DNA of 64,000 nucleotides from NCBI RefSeq assembly GCF_900102035.1, contig NZ_LT629689.1:3952001-4016000 (forward strand), read 5' to 3'. Source of the stretch: Pseudomonas extremaustralis. Its GTDB lineage: Bacteria > Pseudomonadota > Gammaproteobacteria > Pseudomonadales > Pseudomonadaceae. Shown piece after piece: positions 28,929 to 37,718 of the stretch (within the stretch, counting starts at the first letter, position 1; every line of letters starts with the position of its first letter). The position numbers were made by a program, and so were the translations under genes. The notes under the pieces were generated by a model. It was not told the DNA's origin and did not search any database. It saw only the letters and a list, made by a program, of their open reading frames with translations.

Positions 28929-29705
28929 GTGGAGCTGATCGACACCCACACCCACCTGGACTTCCCGGATTTCGACAGCGATCGCCGGGACGTCCTCGCC
29001 CACAGCCGGGAGCTGGGGGTGCGACGCATGGTGGTGCTGGGGGTGTATCAGCAGAATTGGCAACGGCTGTGGGATCTGGTGCAAGCGGATGAAGGTTTGT
29101 TCGCCGCGTTCGGGCTGCATCCGGTGTATCTCGAAGACCACCGCCCCGCCGATCTGGTGGAATTGGCTGACTGGCTGACCCGCCTGCACGGTCATCGGCA
29201 ACTGTGCGCCGTAGGTGAGATCGGCCTGGATTACTTCCTCGAAACCCTGGACCGCGAACGCCAGCAACACCTGTTCGAAGCCCAACTCAAGTTGGCGGTG
29301 GACTTCCAATTGCCAGCGCTGTTGCATGTACGCCGCAGCCACGCCGCCGTGATCGCTACCCTCAAGCGCATCCGCCTGCCACGGGGCGGCATCATCCACG
29401 CGTTTGCCGGAAGCCGGGAAGAGGCCCGCGAGTACATCAAGCTCGGCTTCAAACTGGGCCTCGGCGGTGCCGCGACCTGGCCCCAGGCGCTGCGCATGCA
29501 CAAGGTCCTGGCGCAATTACCGCTGGACGCCGTGGTGCTGGAAACCGACTCACCGGACATGGCCCCCGCCATGTACCCCGGCCAGCGCAATAGCCCGCAA
29601 CACTTGCCGGCGATCTGCACCGCCCTGGCCGAACGCATGGGCACCAGCCCGCTATTGCTCGCCGAGGCGAGCACTCGCAACGCGTGTGAGCTGTTCAACT
29701 GGTAG
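28929..29705 (+). CDS. TatD-family metal-dependent DNase/hydrolase
   Basis: 258-aa TIM-barrel metallohydrolase. Metal ligands: DTHTHLDF (residues 5-12), AVGEIGLDY (Glu), LHVRRSH and IIHAFAGS (His), and ETDSPDMAP (Asp) near the C-terminus. TatD proteins act as 3'-5' exonucleases in DNA repair. The start is GTG 28929, coupled to the fruR stop (two-base gap), so it is likely co-transcribed with fruR. The last 54 bases overlap the converging gene. Confidence 0.92.
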   Translation: MELIDTHTHLDFPDFDSDRRDVLAHSRELGVRRMVVLGVYQQNWQRLWDLVQADEGLFAAFGLHPVYLEDHRPADLVELADWLTRLHGHRQLCAVGEIGLDYFLETLDRERQQHLFEAQLKLAVDFQLPALLHVRRSHAAVIATLKRIRLPRGGIIHAFAGSREEAREYIKLGFKLGLGGAATWPQALRMHKVLAQLPLDAVVLETDSPDMAPAMYPGQRNSPQHLPAICTALAERMGTSPLLLAEASTRNACELFNW

Positions 29706-30083
29706 TACCGGCAGGACCGCTTGCAAATCCAAGGTTATCCGCTGCCGGTAGCGGGCATAACGCAGGGCCAGGAAGTGAACCAGCAGCACCACCAGTGACA
29801 CGTTGAGCTGGCCGATCACACTGATCAATCCTACCCACTCCGCCACCAGCGCCACGATCAGCACCACACAGGTCAGCACTGCCATGCTCGGGTGCACCAG
29901 GGCCCAGTGGTCCAGCGCCTTGAACTGACGCAATTGCCGTGGGCAACTCAACTGCAAGACCCGCTGGCAGTAGGGACAGTCGAACGGTTCCTCGATGGCA
30001 ATTGCGTTCAATTGCCAAGGCTTGAGTTCAAACGTGATGTCGCAATGGGCGCAGTGCCCTTTGATGCCGATTGTGACGGTCAT
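29652..30083 (-). CDS. Membrane protein with N-terminal CxxC zinc-ribbon
   Basis: 143 aa, function not known. The N-terminal 45 residues carry two CxxC pairs (GHCAHCDI and DCPYCQR), a probable zinc ribbon. Two membrane segments follow (about residues 68-85 and 90-108), then a basic C-terminal tail. Start ATG 30083 is in good context. Its 3' end overlaps the 3' end of the TatD-type gene by 54 bases on the opposite strand; I regard both frames as real because each has family-like or domain-like structure. Confidence 0.7.
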   Translation of the reverse strand: MTVTIGIKGHCAHCDITFELKPWQLNAIAIEEPFDCPYCQRVLQLSCPRQLRQFKALDHWALVHPSMAVLTCVVLIVALVAEWVGLISVIGQLNVSLVVLLVHFLALRYARYRQRITLDLQAVLPVLPVEQLTRVASARLGEQ

Positions 30084-30210
30084 CGCCGTGCTCCCCCTGA
30101 ACCTGAATTTGACTGAAACAAATTCTCACCTATTCACGCGTCGAGAAAAGAGACGATGAAAAATCAGGAAAAGCGCCACAGCCGGTAGAGATCAATCCTA
30201 CGATGACGTC

Positions 30211-32241
30211 TTACACGCGAAACGCGCCGATCAGTTGCTTCAACTCGATCACCTGCATAGATAACTGCCGGCTTGCCGCCTCGGTCTGATGGGCGCCCTC
30301 GGCGGCATGCTCACCGGCACGATTGATTTCGACGATGTTGCGGTCGATGTCATGGGCGACGGCGGTCTGCTGCTCCACGGCGGCGGCAATCTGCTGGTTC
30401 TGATCGACGATAGAGCCTGCCGCACCGAGGATATTTTCCAGGGCCTGCTGGACTTTTTCCGACTGCCCCACCGTGCCGCTGGCCATCTCATGGCTGGTGC
30501 CCATGGCCTTCACCGCAGCCGCCACGCCGTCGTGCAAACGGCTGATCATTTGTTCGATTTCTTCGGTGGAATGTTGGGTACGCCGAGCCAGGGTGCGCAC
30601 CTCGTCGGCCACTACCGCAAAGCCTCGGCCCTGCTCGCCCGCCCGCGCCGCCTCGATGGCGGCGTTGAGGGCCAGCAGGTTGGTTTGCTCGGCGATACTC
30701 TTGATCACTTCCAACACACGGCTGATGGATTGACTGTCGCTGGCCAACTGGTTGATGACCCGCACCGACTGGTCGATCTCCGACGCCAGCCGCGCGATGC
30801 TGCCCTGCTGGGATTGCACCAGCCCACGGCCGCTGACGGTCTCATCGTTGACGCTATGGGCACTGTTGACGGCCGCCGCCGCACTGCGCGCGACCTCCTG
30901 GGCGGTGGACGACATCTGGTTCATGGCCGTCGCGACCTGCTCGATCTGGGTCCGCTGGCCACAAACTGCCTGGTTGCTGCGGGCCGAGACCGTTTCCACT
31001 TGGCCGGCCTGGAGTTCGACCTGGCTGACGGTGTGCCCGACGCGCTCGATCAAATCATGGATTTTCGCCACGGTGCCGTTGAACACCTGGCCCAGCTCGC
31101 CCAACTCATCGCGGCTGTGGGCAACAAAGGTCACGGTCATATCGCCGGCCGCGACGTTATCCATCATCGCTCCCAGGCGTCGCAAGGTTGTGCGCGTGGA
31201 GGCATAGAAACCCGCGTACAAGTAGAAAATCAGCAAGAACACCGCCGTCAGGGCCGCGACCAGCACCACCATGTGCATGCGGTTCTGCGCCAGGCGTTGC
31301 TCCAACTGCTGGCCGATAAAGGCCAGGGTGGCCGTATCCAGCTGATAGGTCTGGGCCATGAGTTGGCTGACGTCGTCGTAGAACCCCTGCCAGGGTGCGT
31401 CGAGGGTATCGGCCATGACGACGCGTTCTTCGAACAGCTCGCTGCCTTGCTTGAGGCTGGCGTGACTGGCCTTGGCCAGACTGTCGAGCGCGGTGTGCGC
31501 GGCGGTGCTTGAGCCCAGGGCATCGTGCAGCTTGAGGCCATATTCGGCCTGGAGCTTTTCCAACTGCTGCAGCAGCTCCTCAAACCGCGTACTGGACGAT
31601 GAATTGAGAAAGCCCTGGCCCAGGGAATACGCACCCATCGCCCGCCCTTCGCCCAAGGTCTGGGTGACCTGCGGGGTGACGCTGGTGATCAGTTCATTGA
31701 GTTGGCGTAAATCGCTCTGGGAGTCGCGGCTCAAGCCGGATTGGCTGGCGATGATCTGGCTGAACATCTGCGCCTTGTTCAGCAACTTGCCGATCAGCGC
31801 ACTTTTGCTCAGCAGCGACGTTTCCTGTTGCTGGGCCTTGAAGGCGGCGACCAGTTCGTCGCGCTTGCCCTCAAAGGCCGCCACTTGCTCAGGCTCGCTG
31901 GTCACGGCGTGAAGGCTTTGCAGGCGACCCAGTACGCTTTGCTCCAGGGCGCTGATCTTGCTCTCCAGGTCACCGGCCTTGCCGGCCTGGCCGAGGGTGG
32001 CGTTGATCTGCACTTGGTTGTTGAGGGTTTCCAGGTCGCGGCGCAGGGCCAGGCTGCTGCCGAGTAGATCGAGGCTTTGCAGCTCGATGCGCGTGCCCTG
32101 GAATTCGCGCCAGGAATCACGCACCAGGTAATAGTTGGTCGCCAGCATCGGCAGCAGAAACAATACGCTGATCAGACTGAACTTCATGCCGAAGCTCAGG
32201 CGGTTCATCAGCGCGACGGCGGGATAGAGCAAGCTCTTCAC
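30211..32241 (-). CDS. Methyl-accepting chemotaxis protein
   Basis: 676-aa chemoreceptor. One membrane segment near residues 20-40, a large periplasmic helical domain (about 42-320), a second segment at about 325-347, a HAMP domain (TTLRRLGAMMDNVAAGDMTV), and the signalling domain with the highly conserved tip QTNLLALNAAIEAARAGEQG. There is no C-terminal CheR/CheB pentapeptide. The sensory domain gives no clue to the ligand. The start is GTG 32241 after AAAGGGAG; this fits the family N-terminus (KSLLYPAVALMNRLS). Confidence 0.93.
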   Translation of the reverse strand: MKSLLYPAVALMNRLSFGMKFSLISVLFLLPMLATNYYLVRDSWREFQGTRIELQSLDLLGSSLALRRDLETLNNQVQINATLGQAGKAGDLESKISALEQSVLGRLQSLHAVTSEPEQVAAFEGKRDELVAAFKAQQQETSLLSKSALIGKLLNKAQMFSQIIASQSGLSRDSQSDLRQLNELITSVTPQVTQTLGEGRAMGAYSLGQGFLNSSSSTRFEELLQQLEKLQAEYGLKLHDALGSSTAAHTALDSLAKASHASLKQGSELFEERVVMADTLDAPWQGFYDDVSQLMAQTYQLDTATLAFIGQQLEQRLAQNRMHMVVLVAALTAVFLLIFYLYAGFYASTRTTLRRLGAMMDNVAAGDMTVTFVAHSRDELGELGQVFNGTVAKIHDLIERVGHTVSQVELQAGQVETVSARSNQAVCGQRTQIEQVATAMNQMSSTAQEVARSAAAAVNSAHSVNDETVSGRGLVQSQQGSIARLASEIDQSVRVINQLASDSQSISRVLEVIKSIAEQTNLLALNAAIEAARAGEQGRGFAVVADEVRTLARRTQHSTEEIEQMISRLHDGVAAAVKAMGTSHEMASGTVGQSEKVQQALENILGAAGSIVDQNQQIAAAVEQQTAVAHDIDRNIVEINRAGEHAAEGAHQTEAASRQLSMQVIELKQLIGAFRV

Positions 32242-32366
32242 TGGTGCACTCCCTTTCTTTTATTTTTATTTGAGGCGCAGGGCGGCGGCAGAAAGCCACT
32301 ATTTGTTGGCGCTCCGTCTATATAGCTCAAATTGAAAGGGAGTTTTGTAACTTAAGGTAAACGACA

Positions 32367-32394
32367 TGTGGGAGGGGGCTCGCCCGCTCCCACA
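32367..32394. repeat. Single REP-type palindrome after ampE
   Basis: TGTGGGAGGGGGCTCGCCCG... closes with CGCTCCCACA: an imperfect 28-base palindrome of the P. fluorescens extragenic class. It lies 20 bases past the ampE stop and may act as a terminator or 3' stabiliser. Confidence 0.7.
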
Positions 32395-32413
32395 GGGTTT
32401 GAAGGTGTTCGCC

Positions 32414-33253
32414 CTACGACGGCAACACCGTCCAGATGGCGAACCCGGCATACCACAACACAGCCGCGCGCAGCAGCAATTCCCAGAGCCGGTCCAGGCT
32501 ATTGATGCCGTCCGCGCCGACCGCAGGTGGCGGGATTTCGGCGGCCACCAGGCCGACTTTTTCCACCAGTTGCGCGGCGCTGATATCCCAGCTCAACAGC
32601 TCGTGGAGCATCACGCGACTGACCGCGACGAAGTTGCCCACCAGGGCAAAGCTGGCCGCCAACAGGCGCACCGGCAACCAGTCGAAAGCGTGGCGCAGTT
32701 GCCCGGCGCGTTCGATCACCAGGGGGTTCTGACTGTGTTCACTGGCCAGGGCCAGCAGGCGATAAGCCAACGCGGCGACCGGACCCAGCAGGAAATACCA
32801 GAAAATCACCGCGAAAAAACTCTGGTAAGCCTGCCACAGCAGATGGCCCTGAACCCGTTCGAGCAGTTGTTCACCGCTGTCGGCGCTCAGGTTCAAATCG
32901 CGCTCGGCCACGTGCTCGGCGGCTTGCAGGTCGCCGCGCCGCCAGGCATCGCGAAACGGGCCGAGCCCGGCCAGCAGATCACCACGCCCCAGGCTGTAGA
33001 TCACCACCAGCAGGTGCACCGGCAGTGCCAGCAAACCATAGGCCACCGGTTCCAGCACCAGCAGCAACAACGCCAGCAACGCCACGGGCAACAACACCAG
33101 CAACAGCAGAATCAGCCAAGGCTGCTTGTCCATGCGCGGGCTCGACTCCAGCCTGGCCAGCTCGCGCAACCAACCGCCATCGCGCTGTAACCGCTGGCGC
33201 AGGGCCGAGAATTTCTCGATCCATACAGCCAGTACCAACACCAGAAAACTCAT
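32414..33253 (-). CDS. ampE: AmpE family inner-membrane protein
   Basis: 279 aa with four membrane segments (about residues 1-12, 45-75, 145-165 and 200-275 region) and the RLQRDGGWL..ELAR and DLQAAEHVAERDLNL stretches typical of AmpE. The family is linked to beta-lactamase induction through its partner ampD, but its activity is unknown. ATG 33253 overlaps the ampD stop by four bases (ATGA), showing translational coupling; an in-frame start 15 codons earlier lies inside ampD. Confidence 0.9.
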   Translation of the reverse strand: MSFLVLVLAVWIEKFSALRQRLQRDGGWLRELARLESSPRMDKQPWLILLLLVLLPVALLALLLLVLEPVAYGLLALPVHLLVVIYSLGRGDLLAGLGPFRDAWRRGDLQAAEHVAERDLNLSADSGEQLLERVQGHLLWQAYQSFFAVIFWYFLLGPVAALAYRLLALASEHSQNPLVIERAGQLRHAFDWLPVRLLAASFALVGNFVAVSRVMLHELLSWDISAAQLVEKVGLVAAEIPPPAVGADGINSLDRLWELLLRAAVLWYAGFAIWTVLPS

Positions 33254-33813
33254 CGTGCGTGTCCTCCATCCTGCAGGGCGCTGCGAAAGCGCGTCCAATC
33301 AAAAGCGGGGCCGGGGTCGGTCTTTCGCCCCGGAGCAATATCGCTGTGACCACAAATGCGCTGCGGGGTGATGCCGGGGTAAGCCGCCAGCAACTGGCGG
33401 GTCAGGTCGATCAGCGCGGCATATTGGGCGTCGGTGAACGGCTGGTCATCCGTGCCTTCCAGCTCCACGCCCAAGGAAAAATCATTGCAGGCTTCACGTC
33501 CCTCGAAGCACGAGACCCCGGCATGCCAGGCCCGGTCATTGCAGGACACAAACTGCGTCACCGCGCCGTCGCGCTCAATCAGAAAATGCGCGGACACCCG
33601 TAGGTCAGCAATCCCCTCAAAGTAGGGATGTTCCGTGACATCCAGGCGGTTCTGGAAAAATTCCTGCACTTTACCGGTGGCGAACTGCGCCGGAGGCAGG
33701 CTGATGTTATGCACCACCAACAGTGAGATCTCGCCTGCGGGGCGCTCGTTGAAATTGGGCGAAGGGCAATGATGGATGCCCTGGCACCAACCGGTGGTGG
33801 AGTCCAACTGCAT
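33250..33813 (-). CDS. ampD: 1,6-anhydro-N-acetylmuramyl-L-alanine amidase
   Basis: Cytosolic zinc amidase of cell-wall recycling, 187 aa, Amidase_2 fold. It removes the stem peptide from anhydro-muropeptides and so keeps AmpR-controlled beta-lactamase low. Zinc ligands are the His in VVHNISLP, the His in RICGHSDIAPG and the Asp in RKTDPG; WHAGVSCFEG and FSLGVELEG are family signatures. No signal peptide, as expected. Coupled to ampE. Confidence 0.95.
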   Translation of the reverse strand: MQLDSTTGWCQGIHHCPSPNFNERPAGEISLLVVHNISLPPAQFATGKVQEFFQNRLDVTEHPYFEGIADLRVSAHFLIERDGAVTQFVSCNDRAWHAGVSCFEGREACNDFSLGVELEGTDDQPFTDAQYAALIDLTRQLLAAYPGITPQRICGHSDIAPGRKTDPGPAFDWTRFRSALQDGGHAR

Positions 33814-33874
33814 ACAGGTTCCTTGAACGAGACAACGTGCGACCAGTATGCCGCGTTCGCCCCTGTGGTTGCGA

Positions 33875-36016
33875 TCACTTGCCGCGATTGAGTTGACGCA
33901 GCTTGCCTGTCACTGCCGCCAGCGCCCGCTCGAACAGTGGCCCATCATCCAGGGTGTACAACGCGCCCTGCTTGAACGCCTGGGCCAATTGGCCGGCGCT
34001 CTGTTCCAGCACCTTGAGCCCGGTGCGGCTGACAAAAATGAAGCGGTTGGCCGGTTCGATGATCGCCGCCAGCTTGCAACGCAAGCTGTTGGCCTGGTCT
34101 TGCTGGAACACCACCCAGCTGCCGAGGCGCAACTGGTGAACGTTGAGCAGATCGGGATCATTGTCCGGCAGGTCCGGAACAGGCTCCTGCGGCGCGGCGT
34201 TGAACACGAAGGGTTCACGCACTTCGATCAACCCATCGGCGCCTTCCGGTGCCTGGAGATGCAAGGCCTGCAATTGGACAAAGAATTCACGGGTACTGAA
34301 CGGGTCGAAGGCGAAGCCGGTCAAGCCTTCGCGCAACGCTTTGAGCAACCCTGGCAGTTGCTCGAGCAAGTGTCGCCCGGCTTCAGTGTCTTGCTGCAAG
34401 CTGACGCTCCAGATCAACTCGTCCATGGTGCGCAGCGCCGCTTGCCACTGCAGCGACTGCTCGCCGTACTTGAGGCTGACCAGCAACAGCACCTGGCTCC
34501 AGGCCTGCTGCAGGAACTGCACCACCGTGCGCGGCAGCACCTTACCCAGCAACCGCCGATCGAGCGCATCCGCCACCCGCTGACGGGCCGCCTCGGTGCG
34601 CACGCGCGCCTCTTCGGCATTGCGGGTGTGCTGCTCAAGCAGCTCGCTGCGCTGGCGTTCATCGGCGGTAAACGCGCTGAACTGCGCAAGCAGTTGGGAA
34701 AAAATCGCCGGATCTTCGACAAACTCACCGAGCAAGCACTGCACCACCTGCTCGATGCGCACATAGAGGTTGTCGCGGGGGTAGTCGTGCTGCGGGCTCC
34801 AGCCCATGACGGCGGCAGCGATTTCATTGAGCAGTCGCCGCGCCGGATGGCTGGCGCGGCTGAAAAGGCTCTTGTCCAGCACCGCCACTTTGAGCAACGG
34901 GATCTGCAAGCGCGCGATCAAGGCCTTGAAGGCATCGGGCACGCTGCGATCATTGCGGATGAACTCGAACAACAGCGCGATCAGGTTGATCACATCTTCG
35001 TCCGCCTCCTCCACCACCCGTGACTTGCCACTCTTGACGCTGACGCGTGTAAGCAACTGCTCAAGCTGATTACGCAGGTCGAAATCGTCCTCGACGTCCG
35101 GCTCTGGCACATATTGCTGCAAATGGGACAGCAGACGCAGCAGGTCGCGGGTGGCAATCGGCTGGGGCTCGGCGCTGGCTTCGAGGATGGGCGCCACGCT
35201 GCCGCGCACCGTTACCAGCAAGGCCTGCAAGGTGGTGAAGGCTTCCTGGCCATTTTCGCCGACAGGCTGATCGACAGCCGACAGCAACGCTTCGCTGCGG
35301 GCTTGGCGGGCAACCGGACGGCGGGAGGGAGCCGCCTTGAGCCCAGGCAGCACCCCCGTCGCGACCAGCAATTGATTGGCTTCGCCGTACAGACGGTCGG
35401 CATCACTGAGCACGTACTTTTCAAAGAGCTTGAGCATGATCAGTTTGACGCGGATCTCCACGCCCAGGCTGCGTCCCGCCCGCAGGAAAAACTCGCAGAG
35501 CAGCGCTGGTCCCAGGGGGTTCTCCCAATCATTCAGGCGGTTGCCCAACAACGCGCCCAATCGCGTGGTCAGTTGCCCCAGGGCCAGGCCGTCGCGGTGA
35601 TGCACCCGGTCCACCATGACCTTGAGTGCCACGGCTTTTTCAAGGTCATCCTTGGACGCCCCAACGTCCAAGTCATAGGACACCACCGGCACCAACTGCA
35701 ATTCGCCCTGCCCCGCATGGCTCAGGTCGGCAAAGGCTTCAAACAGTTGCTCCACGAACACGCGCTCGAAATTCTTGCGCTTGAGACGCAGGTCGCGCAT
35801 GGCTTCAAAGAAAATATGGTGGTCGATGCTGTTACGGGCCTTATCGGCCATTTCAAACAGCGTGTCGTCGGCGTTATCGAACAGTTCCTGCAGCCCCTGC
35901 TGCAACTGTTGCGCGGCCTTATCGCGGACTTGCAGCAACACGACCGGCAGTCGGGCAAGCGGCGATGGCGTAGTGTGTGCCTTATTGATTGGCACCACCT
36001 TTCCGTCATTGTGCAT
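33875..36016 (-). CDS. DUF1631 family protein
   Basis: 713 aa, largely helical and probably cytosolic. It matches the DUF1631 family by its N-terminus (LFDNADDTLFEMADKARNS, DLRLKRKNFERVF) and the C-terminal VFQQDQANSLRCKLAAI...FIFVSRTG, which is PilZ-like in character. It lies upstream of ampD in the same orientation, and divergent from nadC. The P. aeruginosa counterpart sits at the same place. Function is not established. Confidence 0.85.
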   Translation of the reverse strand: MHNDGKVVPINKAHTTPSPLARLPVVLLQVRDKAAQQLQQGLQELFDNADDTLFEMADKARNSIDHHIFFEAMRDLRLKRKNFERVFVEQLFEAFADLSHAGQGELQLVPVVSYDLDVGASKDDLEKAVALKVMVDRVHHRDGLALGQLTTRLGALLGNRLNDWENPLGPALLCEFFLRAGRSLGVEIRVKLIMLKLFEKYVLSDADRLYGEANQLLVATGVLPGLKAAPSRRPVARQARSEALLSAVDQPVGENGQEAFTTLQALLVTVRGSVAPILEASAEPQPIATRDLLRLLSHLQQYVPEPDVEDDFDLRNQLEQLLTRVSVKSGKSRVVEEADEDVINLIALLFEFIRNDRSVPDAFKALIARLQIPLLKVAVLDKSLFSRASHPARRLLNEIAAAVMGWSPQHDYPRDNLYVRIEQVVQCLLGEFVEDPAIFSQLLAQFSAFTADERQRSELLEQHTRNAEEARVRTEAARQRVADALDRRLLGKVLPRTVVQFLQQAWSQVLLLVSLKYGEQSLQWQAALRTMDELIWSVSLQQDTEAGRHLLEQLPGLLKALREGLTGFAFDPFSTREFFVQLQALHLQAPEGADGLIEVREPFVFNAAPQEPVPDLPDNDPDLLNVHQLRLGSWVVFQQDQANSLRCKLAAIIEPANRFIFVSRTGLKVLEQSAGQLAQAFKQGALYTLDDGPLFERALAAVTGKLRQLNRGK

Positions 36017-36259
36017 CCTGGCCTCCTGAAACGGCGGTATTGAGTAGGGGGATCGGGAGCCGGGCCCATTGGCCGCAACGCAAAACCGGCTTTTCCCATA
36101 ACGCCAAAGCTATGACGTCAATTGCAAGGCGCGTGATTATCTTGCAAACGAGGGTGGGTGCGCCAGCAAACTCTGCCATTGCCCGGTAAATGAGCAGCGA
36201 GTCTGGGTTCGAACGCGCACTGCCCCTATAATCCCGGCACTTTGTTTGTGGAGCCTGTT
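36017..36259. promoter_or_regulatory. Divergent promoter region of the DUF1631 gene and nadC
   Basis: 243 bases. I see no RNA gene or strong palindrome. The nadC ribosome-binding site is GTGGAG at 36248-36253. Promoters for both flanking genes must lie here but no close sigma-70 match is evident. Confidence 0.3.
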
Positions 36260-37108
36260 ATGCCGAATCTCCGTCTTGCCGACCTCACCGCCGAAATCGA
36301 AGCCAACGTGCGCCGCGCACTGCTGGAAGACATCGGCAGCGGCGACATCACCGCACAGTTGATCCCGGCCGAACGCCTGGCCACCGCCACGATCATTACC
36401 CGCGACACCGCTGTCATCGCCGGTACCGCTTGGGTGGACGCTGTATTCCGCCAACTGGACCCACGGGTCTGCGTGCACTGGCAGGTGGCCGACGGCGAAC
36501 GCGTCAGCCCCGACCAGGTGTTGTTCCACCTCGAAGGCCCGGCACGTTCGCTGCTCAGCGGCGAACGCTGTGCACTGAATTTCTTGCAGTTGCTGTCCGG
36601 AGTGGCCACGCGCGCCCGGTTCCTGGCCGATGTTGTCGCCAGCACCCAGGTCAAGCTGCTCGATACCCGCAAAACCCTGCCCGGCCTGCGCCTGGCGCAG
36701 AAGTACGCCGTGACCTGCGGCGGCTGCCATAACCATCGCATCGGTTTGTATGACGCGTTCCTGATCAAGGAAAACCATATCGCGGCCTGTGGCGGCATTG
36801 CGCAGGCCATCACCGCCGCGCACAAGATTGCACCGGGCAAGCCAGTGGAAATCGAAGTGGAAAACCTGGAAGAACTGCGCGAAGCGCTGGCGGCAGGCGC
36901 CGATATCATCATGCTCGATGAGTTGAGCCTGGACGACATGCGTGAAGCCGTGCGCCTGAACGGCGGCAAGGCCAAGCTGGAAGCCAGCGGCGGGATCAAT
37001 GAACGCACGCTGCTGCCCATCGCCGAGACCGGGGTGGACTACATCTCCATCGGCGCGATGACCAAGGACGTGAAGGCAGTGGATTTGTCGATGCGCCTCA
37101 GCATCTGA
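36260..37108 (+). CDS. nadC: Nicotinate-nucleotide pyrophosphorylase (carboxylating)
   Basis: Quinolinate phosphoribosyltransferase of de novo NAD synthesis, 282 aa. N-terminal [14 protein letters not shown], the quinolinate-binding [16 protein letters not shown] and [20 protein letters not shown], and the C-terminal phosphoribose-binding [20 protein letters not shown] are all intact. ATG 36260 follows GTGGAG; the in-frame TTG six codons earlier was rejected. Ends at a palindromic hairpin. Confidence 0.97.
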   Translation: MPNLRLADLTAEIEANVRRALLEDIGSGDITAQLIPAERLATATIITRDTAVIAGTAWVDAVFRQLDPRVCVHWQVADGERVSPDQVLFHLEGPARSLLSGERCALNFLQLLSGVATRARFLADVVASTQVKLLDTRKTLPGLRLAQKYAVTCGGCHNHRIGLYDAFLIKENHIAACGGIAQAITAAHKIAPGKPVEIEVENLEELREALAAGADIIMLDELSLDDMREAVRLNGGKAKLEASGGINERTLLPIAETGVDYISIGAMTKDVKAVDLSMRLSI

Positions 37109-37117
37109 AGCGCTTTA

Positions 37118-37145
37118 TGCAGGAGCGAGCTGGCTCGCTCCTGCA
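37118..37145. terminator. Palindromic hairpin between nadC and the converging small gene
   Basis: Near-perfect inverted repeat TGCAGGAGCGAG (37118-37129) / CTCGCTCCTGCA (37134-37145), 4-base loop, ten bases after nadC. It is a solo REP-type palindrome without T-run, symmetric enough to serve both strands. Confidence 0.7.
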
Positions 37146-37155
37146 CAGGATGCAC

Positions 37156-37461
37156 TCAGACCACCAGGTCATTCATCTCGCAATACTCTTCCCATTCGAC
37201 ACCCAGCACCTCGGCCGCCTCTTTGTGCAAGGCCAGCCGCGCCGCTTCGAATTCTTCCGGTGTCGAGGTGTACTTGAGGGTCAGTTCCCAAGGCTGGTAG
37301 CCCTGGCTCTCGGCCTCGTCCTCGAATGCCCACTGGATCTGGTCGCGCCGGTCATCGGCGCTCAGGTCTTTGATCTCTTCTTTAAGCTGCGGCGATTCCT
37401 CAAGGTATTTTTCGAGGGCTGCTTGATGCCGAACTTCCTGGGTCATTTCAGTCGTGGTCAT
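37156..37461 (-). CDS. Small acidic conserved protein (DUF6388-like)
   Basis: 101-aa soluble acidic protein beginning MTTTEMTQEVRHQAALEKYL. The stretches ELKEEIKDLSADDRRDQIQW-like and VEWEEYCEMNDL recall a small Pseudomonas family annotated as DUF6388, but I am recalling this and not certain. No membrane segment or metal motif. It stands alone, convergent with nadC and followed upstream by the tRNA-Thr gene. Confidence 0.6.
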   Translation of the reverse strand: MTTTEMTQEVRHQAALEKYLEESPQLKEEIKDLSADDRRDQIQWAFEDEAESQGYQPWELTLKYTSTPEEFEAARLALHKEAAEVLGVEWEEYCEMNDLVV

Positions 37462-37597
37462 GTTGTTCTCTTAGATCATGGAATGGGGATGCATCTGGGT
37501 CATCAAGGTTGCGCAGATACAAAAGAGCGGGCACGGATGCCGGCTCGTCTGGCCTTCAGAACCATTCTGGGATCATCTGAAAACGGTATTGCCTTTT

Positions 37598-37670
37598 TGC
37601 CCGAGACAGGAGTCGAACCTGCGACCTTCGCGTTACGAGCGCGCTGCTCTACCAACTGAGCTACACGGGC
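37598..37670 (-). tRNA. tRNA-Thr (CGU anticodon)
   Basis: On the minus strand a full cloverleaf: acceptor GCCCGTG pairing with the 3' end of ...CTCGGGCA, D-arm TAGCTCAGTTGGTAGAGCA, anticodon loop CTCGTAA (anticodon CGT), T-arm GCAGGTTCGACTCCTGT. The CCA end is not encoded. It keeps its usual place next to the pilin locus, where strain-specific pilin accessory genes are known in P. aeruginosa. Confidence 0.95.
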
Positions 37671-37718
37671 GGTGGGCTAAAGCTAGCACCGCATCGGGCG
37701 TCCGGCAACTTGTGGGCG

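Noticed and set aside
32242..32413. FliA (sigma-28) promoter for the chemoreceptor gene
   Set aside because: No match to TAAA-N15-GCCGATAA found in the region upstream of GTG 32241.
37598..37670. tRNA-Thr as integration site of a genomic island
   Set aside because: No integrase and no repeated tRNA 3' end were seen nearby; the adjacent genes are the normal pilin locus.
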